From positions 1-6,968 of the forward strand of contig JAEZHX010000199.1 in NCBI GenBank assembly GCA_023436765.1: a stretch of DNA of 6,968 bases, written 5' to 3'. A program made the position numbers and the translations under genes. This document shows positions 1-6,074 of this stretch, piece after piece. Below the pieces are notes generated by a model. That model worked only from the letters and a program-made list of their open reading frames with translations, did no database searches and was not told the origin of the DNA. How positions within the stretch are numbered: the stretch's first letter is position 1; every line of letters begins with the position of its first letter. This DNA comes from Bacillota bacterium (lineage in GTDB: Bacteria > Bacillota > Clostridia > Lachnospirales > Lachnospiraceae).

Positions 1-152
1 TAATCAATATCGCAGTTGTTACCAATACCATACCCTCAACCGGTATCCCCCTTCCGTTCATCAGCTACGGAGGCAGCTCAGTCATGGTAATCCTCTTCGA
101 GATGGGAATCGTACTCGGCGTATCAAACCAAATACGATCAGAGAGATCATAA
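1..152 (+). CDS. ftsW: FtsW-like SEDS peptidoglycan glycosyltransferase, C-terminal end (partial)
   Basis: This is the last 49 codons of a gene that begins before the window; the first whole codon is at 3 and the stop is TAA at 150-152. The peptide contains PSTGIPLPFISYGGSS followed by a hydrophobic stretch (VMVILFEMGIVLGV) and a short charged tail ending QIRSERS. The P-x-TG-x-PLPFxSYGGSS block is the conserved C-terminal signature of SEDS proteins (FtsW/RodA/SpoVE), integral membrane enzymes that polymerise lipid II into glycan strands. SEDS alone does not separate FtsW from RodA or SpoVE. The position directly before murA, divIB and ftsZ points to the division paralogue FtsW, or to SpoVE, which has a similar location in some spore formers. 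The SEDS call is secure; the paralogue is inferred from context. Confidence 0.85.
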   Translation, partial: INIAVVTNTIPSTGIPLPFISYGGSSVMVILFEMGIVLGVSNQIRSERS

Positions 153-197
153 TTATGAAATTATTATAAAAGTGGATAAAAGTGATGGATGTCTTTA

Positions 198-225
198 TTA
201 GGTACATAAAATAGTGTTTTATTAT
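198..225 (+). promoter_or_regulatory. Weak candidate promoter for the structured RNA element
   Basis: TATTAT at 220-225 is a 5/6 match to the sigma-A -10 box. It would start transcription near 231-233, just before the long stem that opens at 238. The best sequence at -35 spacing is TTAGGT at 198-203 (16-bp spacer), a poor match to TTGACA. The placement is attractive, but in such AT-rich DNA a single -10-like hexamer is weak evidence. Confidence 0.25.
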
Positions 226-237
226 TAGAGTATATCC

Positions 238-420
238 CGTTCTAGGGTTTGGCAGGTGAAATTTTGAGCAGACCGGCCGACTGAGGGGCTTATGATTCGT
301 CAAGACTCAGTGGCGATGCTGTTCCAATGGACAGCATTGCCATACGGGATGAGGCTTGTAAGAAGCATCCCGAAGGTAGGGAAAGGCAAGTCAAAATTTC
401 AGGTGCCATACCCTAGAACG
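238..420 (+). ncRNA. Large structured RNA element upstream of murA (family not assigned)
   Basis: The ends pair over a very long interrupted stem: 238-248 with 410-420 (11 bp), a T/T mismatch, 250-254 with 404-408 (5 bp), a symmetric GG/GG internal loop, then 257-267 with 391-401 (11 bp). Inside are three more hairpins in a row. The first is 280-285/306-311, with an inner 293-295/300-302 stem capped by TTCG. The second is 312-322/331-341, 11 bp with one G-U pair. The third is 345-351/366-372, 7 bp with an inner CTT/AAG step. Unpaired purine-rich stretches remain (268-279 and 373-390). CTTG in the third hairpin loop region (355-358) can pair with CAAG at 387-390, a possible pseudoknot. No open reading frame fits the region. 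This multi-branched layout of about 185 nt resembles known structured ncRNA classes. The raiA-motif RNA of Bacillota is a candidate by size and complexity, but I cannot confirm it, and that RNA usually lies near raiA/comFC. A non-autonomous mobile element with 30-bp terminal inverted repeats is the alternative. No U-tract terminator follows 420, so it may be a processed RNA or a murA leader. Confidence 0.65.
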
Positions 421-461
421 TACACCATATAACTACACTCTCTTGCTTTTATCACGCGGAC

Positions 462-470
462 AAAGGAGAT
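462..470 (+). promoter_or_regulatory. Orphan strong Shine-Dalgarno-like sequence upstream of murA
   Basis: AAAGGAGAT is the best ribosome-binding match in the murA leader, yet no ATG, GTG or TTG follows at working distance. The codon at the right spacing, in frame with murA, is ATA at 476. The murA start chosen at 515 has its own GAGGTG at 505-510, so this site may be a relic, a standby site, or support an unusual AUA initiation. Confidence 0.35.
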
Positions 471-514
471 TTCATATAGTAGTAGTATATTTCCTTAATT
501 GTCTGAGGTGTGCT

Positions 515-1795
515 ATGTCGAGTATCGCTGTAATCGGCGGTGAGCAGTTAAAGGGTCAAGTGAAAATACAAGGTTCAAAGAATGCTGCATTACCCATCAT
601 TGCTGCAACAATTTTGAATAAAGGTATTACAATACTAAAGAACTGCCCCAAAATTCTTGATGTGTTCCATATGATAAAGGTTCTCGAGGAAATCGGCTGT
701 AAAGCCGTATGGGAGGGCAATACCCTGATTGTGGACACGACTACGGTTCGGGTGTGTGCCGTGTCGGAGGGCTCTGTCAGAAAGATGAGAAGCTCGGTTC
801 TTTTCTTAGGCGCATTACTGGGACGGTGCCATCAGGCAACGATTTCTTATCCGGGTGGCTGTTCCATCGGGAAACGTCCGATTGATTATCACCTGAACGC
901 ATTAAAGAAGATGAATATTAAACAAGAGTTTTTAGGTGAGGATGAAAGCATTATCCATTGTCATACGGATAAAATCATCGGGAATGACATATTTCTGGAG
1001 TTCCCCAGCGTAGGTGCTACTCAGAATGCAATACTAACCGCCGTGTTATCTGAAGGAGTCACACGAGTATATAACGCAGCAAGAGAACCGGAGGTTATAG
1101 AGTTATGTAACTACCTGGTAGAAGCAGGTGCAAGGATTTGCGGTAAGGGCTCTGCCTTTATCGAGGTGGAAGGTGTTAAGAAGCTTCAGGATGTGGAATA
1201 TACGCTTCCGCCGGATCGTATCGTTGCCGGAACATATATGACAGCTATTGCGGCTGCCTGGGGAGAAGCATTATTATATGATACTCCTATCAGACAGATT
1301 GAATCCGTAATTCGAACCTTAAGGAAAATCGGCTGTAACATAGAAGCTGATGGGAATAACCTGAAAATCAGCTGTAAGGGAAGACCTCTGCCGATTGAAT
1401 TACTGAAGACACAGCCCTATCCCGGGTTTCCAACGGATATGCAGTCGCAATTCATGACCGTATTAAGTCTGGCGGATGGAAAAAGCACGATACAGGAAGA
1501 AATATTCGAATCTCGCTTTCAGAACGCAGAAGAACTTAGGAAAATGGGGGCAAGGATCAGTCTTGAGGCCCACAGAAACCGTGCAGAAATAACAGGTGTC
1601 AGACAGCTTCAGGGTGCGGTAGTGGAAGCCCATGATCTGAGAGGTGGGGCAGCCATGGTCATTGCCGGCTTGGCAGCAAGAGGAACAACTGTCATCAGGG
1701 AAGCCACCAGTATCGAACGAGGCTATGAGGACATCTGCAGAGATCTGTCACTGTTGGGAGCCAACATCCGGTATTGCAGTGAAAATGTCTTATAA
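515..1795 (+). CDS. murA: UDP-N-acetylglucosamine 1-carboxyvinyltransferase MurA
   Basis: MurA transfers enolpyruvate from phosphoenolpyruvate to UDP-GlcNAc in the cytoplasm, the first committed step of peptidoglycan synthesis and the target of fosfomycin. The 426-residue product has the usual family length. Visible landmarks are SKNAALP near residue 21 (Lys22/Asn23, substrate binding), PGGCSIGKRPIDYH near 113-126 with the catalytic Cys116 (Cys115 in E. coli), PTDMQ with Asp308 (the general base equivalent to Asp305), DLRGGAA with Arg376, and IERGYE with Arg402 near the C-terminus. Cys rather than Asp at the active site predicts fosfomycin sensitivity of this enzyme. The frame is open back to a TTG at 443, but homology begins at MSSIAVIGGEQLKGQV, so ATG 515 with GAGGTG at 505-510 is preferred. 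Many Bacillota carry two MurA paralogues; this is the one in the division cluster. The stop lies 17 bases before divIB, suggesting co-transcription. Confidence 0.97.
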   Translation: MSSIAVIGGEQLKGQVKIQGSKNAALPIIAATILNKGITILKNCPKILDVFHMIKVLEEIGCKAVWEGNTLIVDTTTVRVCAVSEGSVRKMRSSVLFLGALLGRCHQATISYPGGCSIGKRPIDYHLNALKKMNIKQEFLGEDESIIHCHTDKIIGNDIFLEFPSVGATQNAILTAVLSEGVTRVYNAAREPEVIELCNYLVEAGARICGKGSAFIEVEGVKKLQDVEYTLPPDRIVAGTYMTAIAAAWGEALLYDTPIRQIESVIRTLRKIGCNIEADGNNLKISCKGRPLPIELLKTQPYPGFPTDMQSQFMTVLSLADGKSTIQEEIFESRFQNAEELRKMGARISLEAHRNRAEITGVRQLQGAVVEAHDLRGGAAMVIAGLAARGTTVIREATSIERGYEDICRDLSLLGANIRYCSENVL

Positions 1796-1812
1796 GTACA
1801 TGGGAGTAAGGA

Positions 1813-2601
1813 ATGGGTAAAAAAACGTACAGAAAATCTAATACCGTACTGAGGAGGTTCACAGTCCGAGGACTGAAGGTTATGCTCTTTCTTGTTATCC
1901 CACTCCTGATCTTTGGAGTTGGATTCACAATAAAGGATGTAAAGGTAATAGGTGCAACCAGATATACAGAAGAGGAGATTAAGAATCAGCTGATTAAGAC
2001 CAAACTGGAATCCAATGCATTGCTTTTGTATCTCAAATACAATTATTTTACCGATTTCAAGCTGCCCTATATTGAAAAGGCAGACTTGGAGCTGAATGGC
2101 AGCCATACGGTCACAGTCAGAATTTATGAGAAGATGATGACCGGCTGCGTCGAATTCATGGGAGAATACCTGTATTTTGATAAGGATGGAATAGTAGTCG
2201 AAAGCTCTTCGGAGCAGCTACCGGACATACCGTTGATAAAAGGTCTTAAGTTCAATAAAATCATATTGAATGAGAAGCTCGAAGTACAAAAGGATGAGCT
2301 TTTTGATACAATTCTGAACCTGACCCAACTGGTCGATAAATTTGATTTAGGGGTTAAGACAATCAGGTTCAACAGCGAATATGAGGTCACGGTGGATTGT
2401 GACAAGGTTACCGCGCTGTTGGGAAAGAGGACTGCCTATGATGAAGTTTTATGCGAGCTGCGAGACATTCTGCAGGATTCCGGTGGAGAGCTTAATCACA
2501 TATTGGACAAGTCTGAAGGAACAAAGCTAGAACTGGATATGACAAAATATAGTGAGGGTACTAAAACGATTATTGCAGTCCCTAAGAAAATGTCAGATTA
2601 G
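1813..2601 (+). CDS. divIB: Cell division protein DivIB/FtsQ
   Basis: The 262-residue product is a bitopic membrane protein of the divisome that, with DivIC and FtsL, helps recruit and activate septal peptidoglycan synthesis. Its layout is diagnostic. There is a short basic cytoplasmic tail (residues 1-22, rich in Lys/Arg), one membrane helix (about 23-40, VMLFLVIPLLIFGVGFTI), and an extracellular POTRA domain starting IKDVKVIGATRYTEEEI and running to about residue 108. The beta domain follows, where CVEFMGEYLYFDKDGIVVE (about 112-130) is the typical FtsQ/DivIB block. The C-terminal part is poorly conserved, as usual in the family. The start ATG 1813 is preceded by GGGAG at 1802-1806. It follows murA closely and precedes ftsZ, the expected place in the dcw cluster. 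DivIB is the Gram-positive name for FtsQ. Family assignment is strong from architecture and position. Confidence 0.9.
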   Translation: MGKKTYRKSNTVLRRFTVRGLKVMLFLVIPLLIFGVGFTIKDVKVIGATRYTEEEIKNQLIKTKLESNALLLYLKYNYFTDFKLPYIEKADLELNGSHTVTVRIYEKMMTGCVEFMGEYLYFDKDGIVVESSSEQLPDIPLIKGLKFNKIILNEKLEVQKDELFDTILNLTQLVDKFDLGVKTIRFNSEYEVTVDCDKVTALLGKRTAYDEVLCELRDILQDSGGELNHILDKSEGTKLELDMTKYSEGTKTIIAVPKKMSD

Positions 2602-2643
2602 ATAATAATTAGCTAAATAATTCACATTTTCTTAAAATTGTGC

Positions 2644-2672
2644 TTGATTATTTGGGAATTTAAAGATATTAT
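2644..2672 (+). promoter_or_regulatory. Sigma-A-type promoter upstream of ftsZ
   Basis: TTGATT at 2644-2649 and TATTAT at 2667-2672 are separated by exactly 17 bp; hexamers match consensus at 4/6 and 5/6. Transcription would begin near 2679, giving an ftsZ leader of about 140 nt. A perfect TATAAT lies further down at 2727-2732 without a convincing -35 partner and could be a second start. Confidence 0.55.
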
Positions 2673-2679
2673 ATATATT

Positions 2680-2705
2680 AGGATTAGGAACACCATAAAT
2701 TGTAT
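2680..2705 (+). promoter_or_regulatory. Candidate sigma-H-type promoter upstream of ftsZ
   Basis: AGGATTA at 2680-2686 matches the AGGAWWW core of a sigma-H -35 element. After 12 bases comes ATTGTAT at 2699-2705, one mismatch from RNNGAAT. The purine expected two bases before AGGA is missing. In Bacillus subtilis the ftsAZ genes have a sigma-H promoter used at sporulation onset, which makes the match worth noting, but it is imperfect and the DNA is AT-rich. Confidence 0.25.
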
Positions 2706-2806
2706 GAGATCGAGATTTCATCCCATTATAATGTGGTTTTCAGAGGAAATGTAAAACAATTTTTTGGGCAGAAAAGCTGTGCTAAATTTATAGAAAGAAT
2801 ACGATG

Positions 2807-2824
2807 AAGGAGGAATTGACCTTG
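2807..2824 (+). promoter_or_regulatory. Ribosome binding site that decides the ftsZ start (TTG)
   Basis: AAGGAGG at 2807-2813 is a full Shine-Dalgarno site placed 8 bases before TTG 2822. An in-frame ATG at 2804 overlaps the site and has no such sequence before it. The TTG start also gives the family-like N-terminus MLEIRTNEADTTAKILVIGVGG. Confidence 0.85.
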
Positions 2825-4045
2825 CTTGAGATAAGAACAAATGAGGCGGATACTACTGCAAAAATACTGGTAATTGGGGTAGGAGGAGCAGGTAATAACG
2901 CCGTCAATCGAATGATAGAGGAAAATATCGTAGGTGTTGAATTTGTTTGTGTGAATACGGACAAGCAGCACCTGAAAAATTGCAAGGCTCCGCAGTGCAT
3001 CCAAATCGGTGAGAAGCTTACCAAGGGTCTCGGTGCCGGTGCTCAGCCTGAGATAGGAATGAAGGCTGCTGAAGAAAGCAGAGAGCAGCTATCAGAGCTG
3101 ATCAAGGGTTCTGACATGGTATTTGTTACCTGTGGCATGGGTGGCGGAACAGGAACCGGAGCGGCTCCAATCGTTGCACAAATTGCTAAGGAACAGGGAA
3201 TTCTAACAGTAGGCATCGTTACGAAACCTTTCAAATTTGAAGCTAAGCAGCGTATGGCCAATGCAGTCAGCGGAATCGAACGTCTGAAAGAGCATGTGGA
3301 TACCTTAATCGTTATTCCGAATGATAAATTACTTGAAATTGTTGACCGTAGAACCACAATGCCGGATGCTTTAAGAAAAGCAGACGAAGTTCTTCAGCAG
3401 GGTGTTCAGGGTATCACGGATCTGATCAATGTACCCGGACTGATCAATCTCGACTTTGCCGATGTCCAGACAGTAATGAAGGACAAGGGTGTTGCTCACA
3501 TCGGTATCGGTCTTGGAACCGGGGATGATAAATGCGTAGAAGCAGTGAAACAGGCGATTACCAGTCCGCTCTTAGAGACAACCATCCAGGGTGCCTCCCA
3601 TGTAATCATTAATATTTCCGGTGACATCAGCTTAGTGGAAGCAAATGATGCAGCAACCCTGGTTCAGGAATTGGCAGGTGATTCAGCGAACATTATCTTT
3701 GGTGCGATGTATGACGATACCACCCCGGATACTGCGACAATTACTGTAATCGCTACCGGACTTGACGGAAGGGGTAAGGAGCTGGTGAAGACTCCGGATT
3801 TCCTGAGACATTCAGCAAATTCAACGATACATACGCCTACCAAACCGGAAGTCAGCATTAACCGTAGCTTTACAGCCAGCAACCCTTACAGCCAGCCGGC
3901 AACCCCCTACCAGTCGACCTACCAGACTGACCCGAACAGAAGACCGGTAACCAGTCAGCCAGGCAATGCTCCTGCAAATACGAATACAGACCCGAGCGGT
4001 ATTAAGATACCAGAATTTCTTCAGAAAAATCGTCACAATAAATAG
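2822..4045 (+). CDS. ftsZ: Cell division GTPase FtsZ
   Basis: FtsZ is the tubulin homologue that polymerises with GTP into the Z ring and recruits the divisome; at sporulation it also builds the polar septum. From TTG 2822 the product has 407 residues, close to the usual length. The GTPase domain opens with KILVIGVGGAGNNAVNRM (about 14-31) and contains the tubulin signature GGGTGTG at 107-113. The T7 loop NLDFADV at 209-215 carries the acidic residues Asp211 and Asp214 needed for GTP hydrolysis across the subunit interface. The C-terminal linker (about 333-392) is rich in Pro, Thr, Asn and Gln. The tail IKIPEFLQKNRHNK is the conserved peptide that binds partners such as SepF, FtsA or EzrA, with a basic end. 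No ftsA is adjacent, so membrane tethering may rest on FtsA elsewhere or on SepF. The gene sits behind its own promoter region and is closed by a terminator. Confidence 0.98.
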   Translation: MLEIRTNEADTTAKILVIGVGGAGNNAVNRMIEENIVGVEFVCVNTDKQHLKNCKAPQCIQIGEKLTKGLGAGAQPEIGMKAAEESREQLSELIKGSDMVFVTCGMGGGTGTGAAPIVAQIAKEQGILTVGIVTKPFKFEAKQRMANAVSGIERLKEHVDTLIVIPNDKLLEIVDRRTTMPDALRKADEVLQQGVQGITDLINVPGLINLDFADVQTVMKDKGVAHIGIGLGTGDDKCVEAVKQAITSPLLETTIQGASHVIINISGDISLVEANDAATLVQELAGDSANIIFGAMYDDTTPDTATITVIATGLDGRGKELVKTPDFLRHSANSTIHTPTKPEVSINRSFTASNPYSQPATPYQSTYQTDPNRRPVTSQPGNAPANTNTDPSGIKIPEFLQKNRHNK

Positions 4046-4065
4046 ACAAAAGTTACTTGATTCTC

Positions 4066-4072
4066 TGTCGAA
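4066..4072 (+). promoter_or_regulatory. Spo0A-box-like heptamer downstream of ftsZ
   Basis: TGTCGAA is an exact match to the core Spo0A box. It lies 21 bases after the ftsZ stop and about 175 bases before the spoIIGA -35 element, with the ftsZ terminator in between. That is further upstream than the Spo0A sites of the B. subtilis spoIIG promoter. A single heptamer occurs often by chance. Confidence 0.25.
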
Positions 4073-4129
4073 TATCATATGACATTTCATTACTAACCAA
4101 AGAAAAAACATTATACTTAAGAGATTAAG

Positions 4130-4172
4130 GCTGTCAGATTATTAGTAAAAGAATAATCTGGCGGCTTTTTTT
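4130..4172 (+). terminator. Rho-independent terminator after ftsZ
   Basis: A 14-bp stem (4130-4143 with 4152-4165, two G-U pairs) encloses an 8-base loop and is followed by seven T residues (4166-4172). It ends the ftsZ transcript and insulates the spoIIGA-sigE operon. Confidence 0.92.
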
Positions 4173-4244
4173 GTGCAAAAAGATAAGATTTTTTCAAATA
4201 CTGTAACAATATGTAAATGAAAACAAAGAAACGGGCACCAGAAA

Positions 4245-4277
4245 CTGACATAATTTGGAAACCAAACAAGTTATAAT
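4245..4277 (+). promoter_or_regulatory. spoIIG-type promoter with long spacer, probably Spo0A-activated
   Basis: CTGACA at 4245-4250 (5/6 match to TTGACA) and a perfect TATAAT at 4272-4277 are 21 bp apart, and no acceptable -35 hexamer exists at 16-18 bp. In B. subtilis the spoIIG promoter is known for a 22-bp spacer that works with sigma-A only when phosphorylated Spo0A binds at the -35 region. TGACATA at 4246-4252 is a 6/7 match to a TGNCRAA Spo0A box and overlaps the -35 here. Transcription would start near 4284, about 65 bases before the spoIIGA start. Confidence 0.6.
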
Positions 4278-4337
4278 CGGTATGTACATGATCAGTTAAA
4301 AAATTATCGAATACAGAGGATGATTACCTGATTATAT

Positions 4338-4351
4338 GGAGGTGAAAATTG
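4338..4351 (+). promoter_or_regulatory. Ribosome binding site and TTG start of spoIIGA
   Basis: GGAGGTG at 4338-4344 is followed by TTG at 4349-4351. No ATG or GTG is near enough to compete, and the resulting start MYLEVYPDIIFILNF resembles the N-terminus of SpoIIGA proteins. Confidence 0.8.
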
Positions 4352-5263
4352 TATCTAGAGGTATATCCGGATATTATATTTATCCTTAATTTTTGTTTCG
4401 ATTTTATCCTAATCCTCCTGTTAAAGAAGGTGAACCGAAAAAACAGCAAACTCTATAGAATGGTAGGAGCCGCAGCTATCGGAGGTATTTTGACGGTAAT
4501 TGTCAGTATCTATCCCTGGCTGAATGTGGTCTTCAAGATACTAATTCTATATGGAGCAGGTGCGATACTGATGATAATAACAGCCTTCGGTCGTATGAAA
4601 ATGACCGATTTACTGAAACAGTTCATAGTTCTGAATTTAATTGCATACTTTGTGGGTGGACTTATGAATTCTATCTATTATCAAACTAACCTGAAAATGT
4701 ATCTCATTTCTCTGGGGAAGGGTGTCCTTTTCAGTAATGTATCGTGGTTATTTGTCGGTGGCTCTGTCTTAATGATCGCTTTGGTTTCTATATTGGTGAT
4801 CCGGTTATTCGCCTGGTACCGTAAGAATGCCCCTGAAACCTATGAGGTTGAGCTGGTGCTTGATGGAAGAAGCGTACACACCAAAGGGCTGATGGATACC
4901 GGAAATTGCCTGCATGACCCCATCTATAAGAGACCCGTCATGGTGATAGAAAACTCATTGATGGAGGGTTTGCTGACGCCGGAGTTTGCCAGGGATCTTG
5001 AGGTTGCAAAGCAGTACCTGGAGGGGAATAATCTGGATACCGGAAGATGGAATATCGGAACAGAAAGTATTCTGCGCCTCAGGTTTATTCCTTACCGTTC
5101 TGTCGGAAAAAGCGGGATGCTATTAGGAATAAAACTGGATAAGGTATTGATCAATACAGGGAAGGAAACAATCTGCAATGAGAAAGTTACCGCAGCTTTT
5201 TGCGATAACCGTCTGTCATCCAAAAAGGAATATCATGTGATACTACATAAGGAGCTTTTGTAG
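4349..5263 (+). CDS. spoIIGA: Sporulation sigma-E processing peptidase SpoIIGA
   Basis: SpoIIGA is a membrane-embedded aspartic protease that removes the pro-sequence of sigma-E in the mother cell once the forespore signal SpoIIR arrives. The 304-residue product has the family length and shape. About five hydrophobic segments fill the N-terminal half (roughly 8-25, 37-55, 57-80, 88-108, 131-155), and a soluble C-terminal domain follows from about 160. The motif GLMDTGNCLHDP places the catalytic aspartate in Asp-Thr-Gly at 183-185, the same position as Asp183 of the B. subtilis enzyme. The second block, GMLLGIKLDKVLIN (about 256-269), is also typical. The start codon is TTG with a strong ribosome binding site. 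The substrate gene sigE follows 70 bases downstream, the usual operon order, and expression should depend on the long-spacer promoter upstream. Confidence 0.95.
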   Translation: MYLEVYPDIIFILNFCFDFILILLLKKVNRKNSKLYRMVGAAAIGGILTVIVSIYPWLNVVFKILILYGAGAILMIITAFGRMKMTDLLKQFIVLNLIAYFVGGLMNSIYYQTNLKMYLISLGKGVLFSNVSWLFVGGSVLMIALVSILVIRLFAWYRKNAPETYEVELVLDGRSVHTKGLMDTGNCLHDPIYKRPVMVIENSLMEGLLTPEFARDLEVAKQYLEGNNLDTGRWNIGTESILRLRFIPYRSVGKSGMLLGIKLDKVLINTGKETICNEKVTAAFCDNRLSSKKEYHVILHKELL

Positions 5264-5333
5264 ATGGATTTGTGATATCAAAAGTAATTCACATTCCGAT
5301 GCACGTAATGAAAGGGAATATGGGAGGTTAATC

Positions 5334-6074
5334 ATGCTTTTAAAGTTATCAATACAAAACAAGTTTCAGTTTCGGATGATCCCGGATATCAGGACCATAC
5401 TATTCGGGCAAAAGGGAGAGATCCACTATATTGGTGGGGCAGAGGTACTGCCGCCTCCGTTGGATCCGGTTAGGGAAGCTGAGGTCATTGCCGAATTAGG
5501 TACGGAACGCGACGGTGAAATGAAGGCAATCTTAGTTGAGCACAACCTAAGACTTGTTGTATACATAGCTAAGAAATTTGATAATACAGGGGTTGGAGTG
5601 GAGGATCTGATCTCCATCGGAACGATAGGATTAATCAAAGCAATTAACACCTTTAATCCGGATAAAAACATCAAACTGGCCACCTATGCCTCCCGCTGCA
5701 TCGAGAATGAAATCCTGATGTACCTGAGGAGAAATAATAAGACCAAGCTGGAGGTTTCCATCGATGAACCCCTGAATGTGGACTGGGACGGGAATGAGCT
5801 GCTGCTTTCCGATATTTTGGGTACGGAGGAGGATGTTATTTACCGTAATATCGAGGAGGAGGTGGACCGCAAGCTCCTACGGAAAGCACTTTCCAAGCTG
5901 TCGGAGCGGGAGCGGATCATTGTGGATCTGAGATTCGGGCTGAATACCGACGATGGGAATGAAAGAACCCAAAAGGAGGTAGCAGATTTACTAGGCATTT
6001 CCCAATCCTATATCTCCAGGCTCGAGAAGAAGATAATAAAAAGGCTCAAAAAAGAGATGGTGCGTTTTGAATAG
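5334..6074 (+). CDS. sigE: RNA polymerase sporulation sigma-E factor (pro-form)
   Basis: Sigma-E directs early mother-cell transcription after septation and is made as an inactive precursor. The 246-residue product begins with a pro-sequence of about 31 residues (MLLKLSIQNKFQFRMIPDIR and on). By alignment from memory to B. subtilis pro-sigma-E, Glu29 matches the essential Glu25, and cleavage by SpoIIGA should fall near His31/Tyr32, just before YIGGAEVLPPPL. Region 2 is at about 71-137, with NLRLVVYIAKKFDNTG, DLISIGTIGLIKA and ATYASRCIENEILMYLRRNN. The region 4 helix-turn-helix is at about 212-232, TQKEVADLLGISQSYISRLEK. ATG 5334 has GGGAGG six bases before it. It is co-transcribed with spoIIGA in all likelihood. 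The stop codon TAG touches the outer edge of the palindromic element that follows. The pro-sequence differs from the B. subtilis one, as expected for this variable segment. Confidence 0.97.
   Translation: MLLKLSIQNKFQFRMIPDIRTILFGQKGEIHYIGGAEVLPPPLDPVREAEVIAELGTERDGEMKAILVEHNLRLVVYIAKKFDNTGVGVEDLISIGTIGLIKAINTFNPDKNIKLATYASRCIENEILMYLRRNNKTKLEVSIDEPLNVDWDGNELLLSDILGTEEDVIYRNIEEEVDRKLLRKALSKLSERERIIVDLRFGLNTDDGNERTQKEVADLLGISQSYISRLEKKIIKRLKKEMVRFE

Noticed and set aside
82..303. 73-codon open frame on the minus strand across the ftsW end and the RNA element
   Set aside because: It overlaps the ftsW 3' end and one arm of the structured element, has no recognisable domain, and shows low-complexity AT-driven residues.
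238..420. Cobalamin, T-box or c-di-AMP riboswitch
   Set aside because: On the minus strand a GCCACTG string appears, but the other cobalamin-box elements are missing. No T-box GGTGG/ACCGCG motif and no recognisable ydaO core could be found on either strand.
443..514. N-terminal extension of murA from TTG 443
   Set aside because: The extra 24 residues do not resemble MurA, the TTG has no ribosome binding site, and ATG 515 gives the standard N-terminus.
2623..2642. Terminator after divIB
   Set aside because: The inverted repeat here is short, AT-rich and mismatched and has no T-tract after it.
2743..2751. AGAGGAAAT as a sigma-H -35 element
   Set aside because: The nonamer matches RNAGGAWWW, but no GAAT-type -10 lies 11-12 bases downstream.
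3043..3357. Long minus-strand frames inside ftsZ and the other genes
   Set aside because: They are antisense shadows of clearly conserved coding regions, with no domain of their own.
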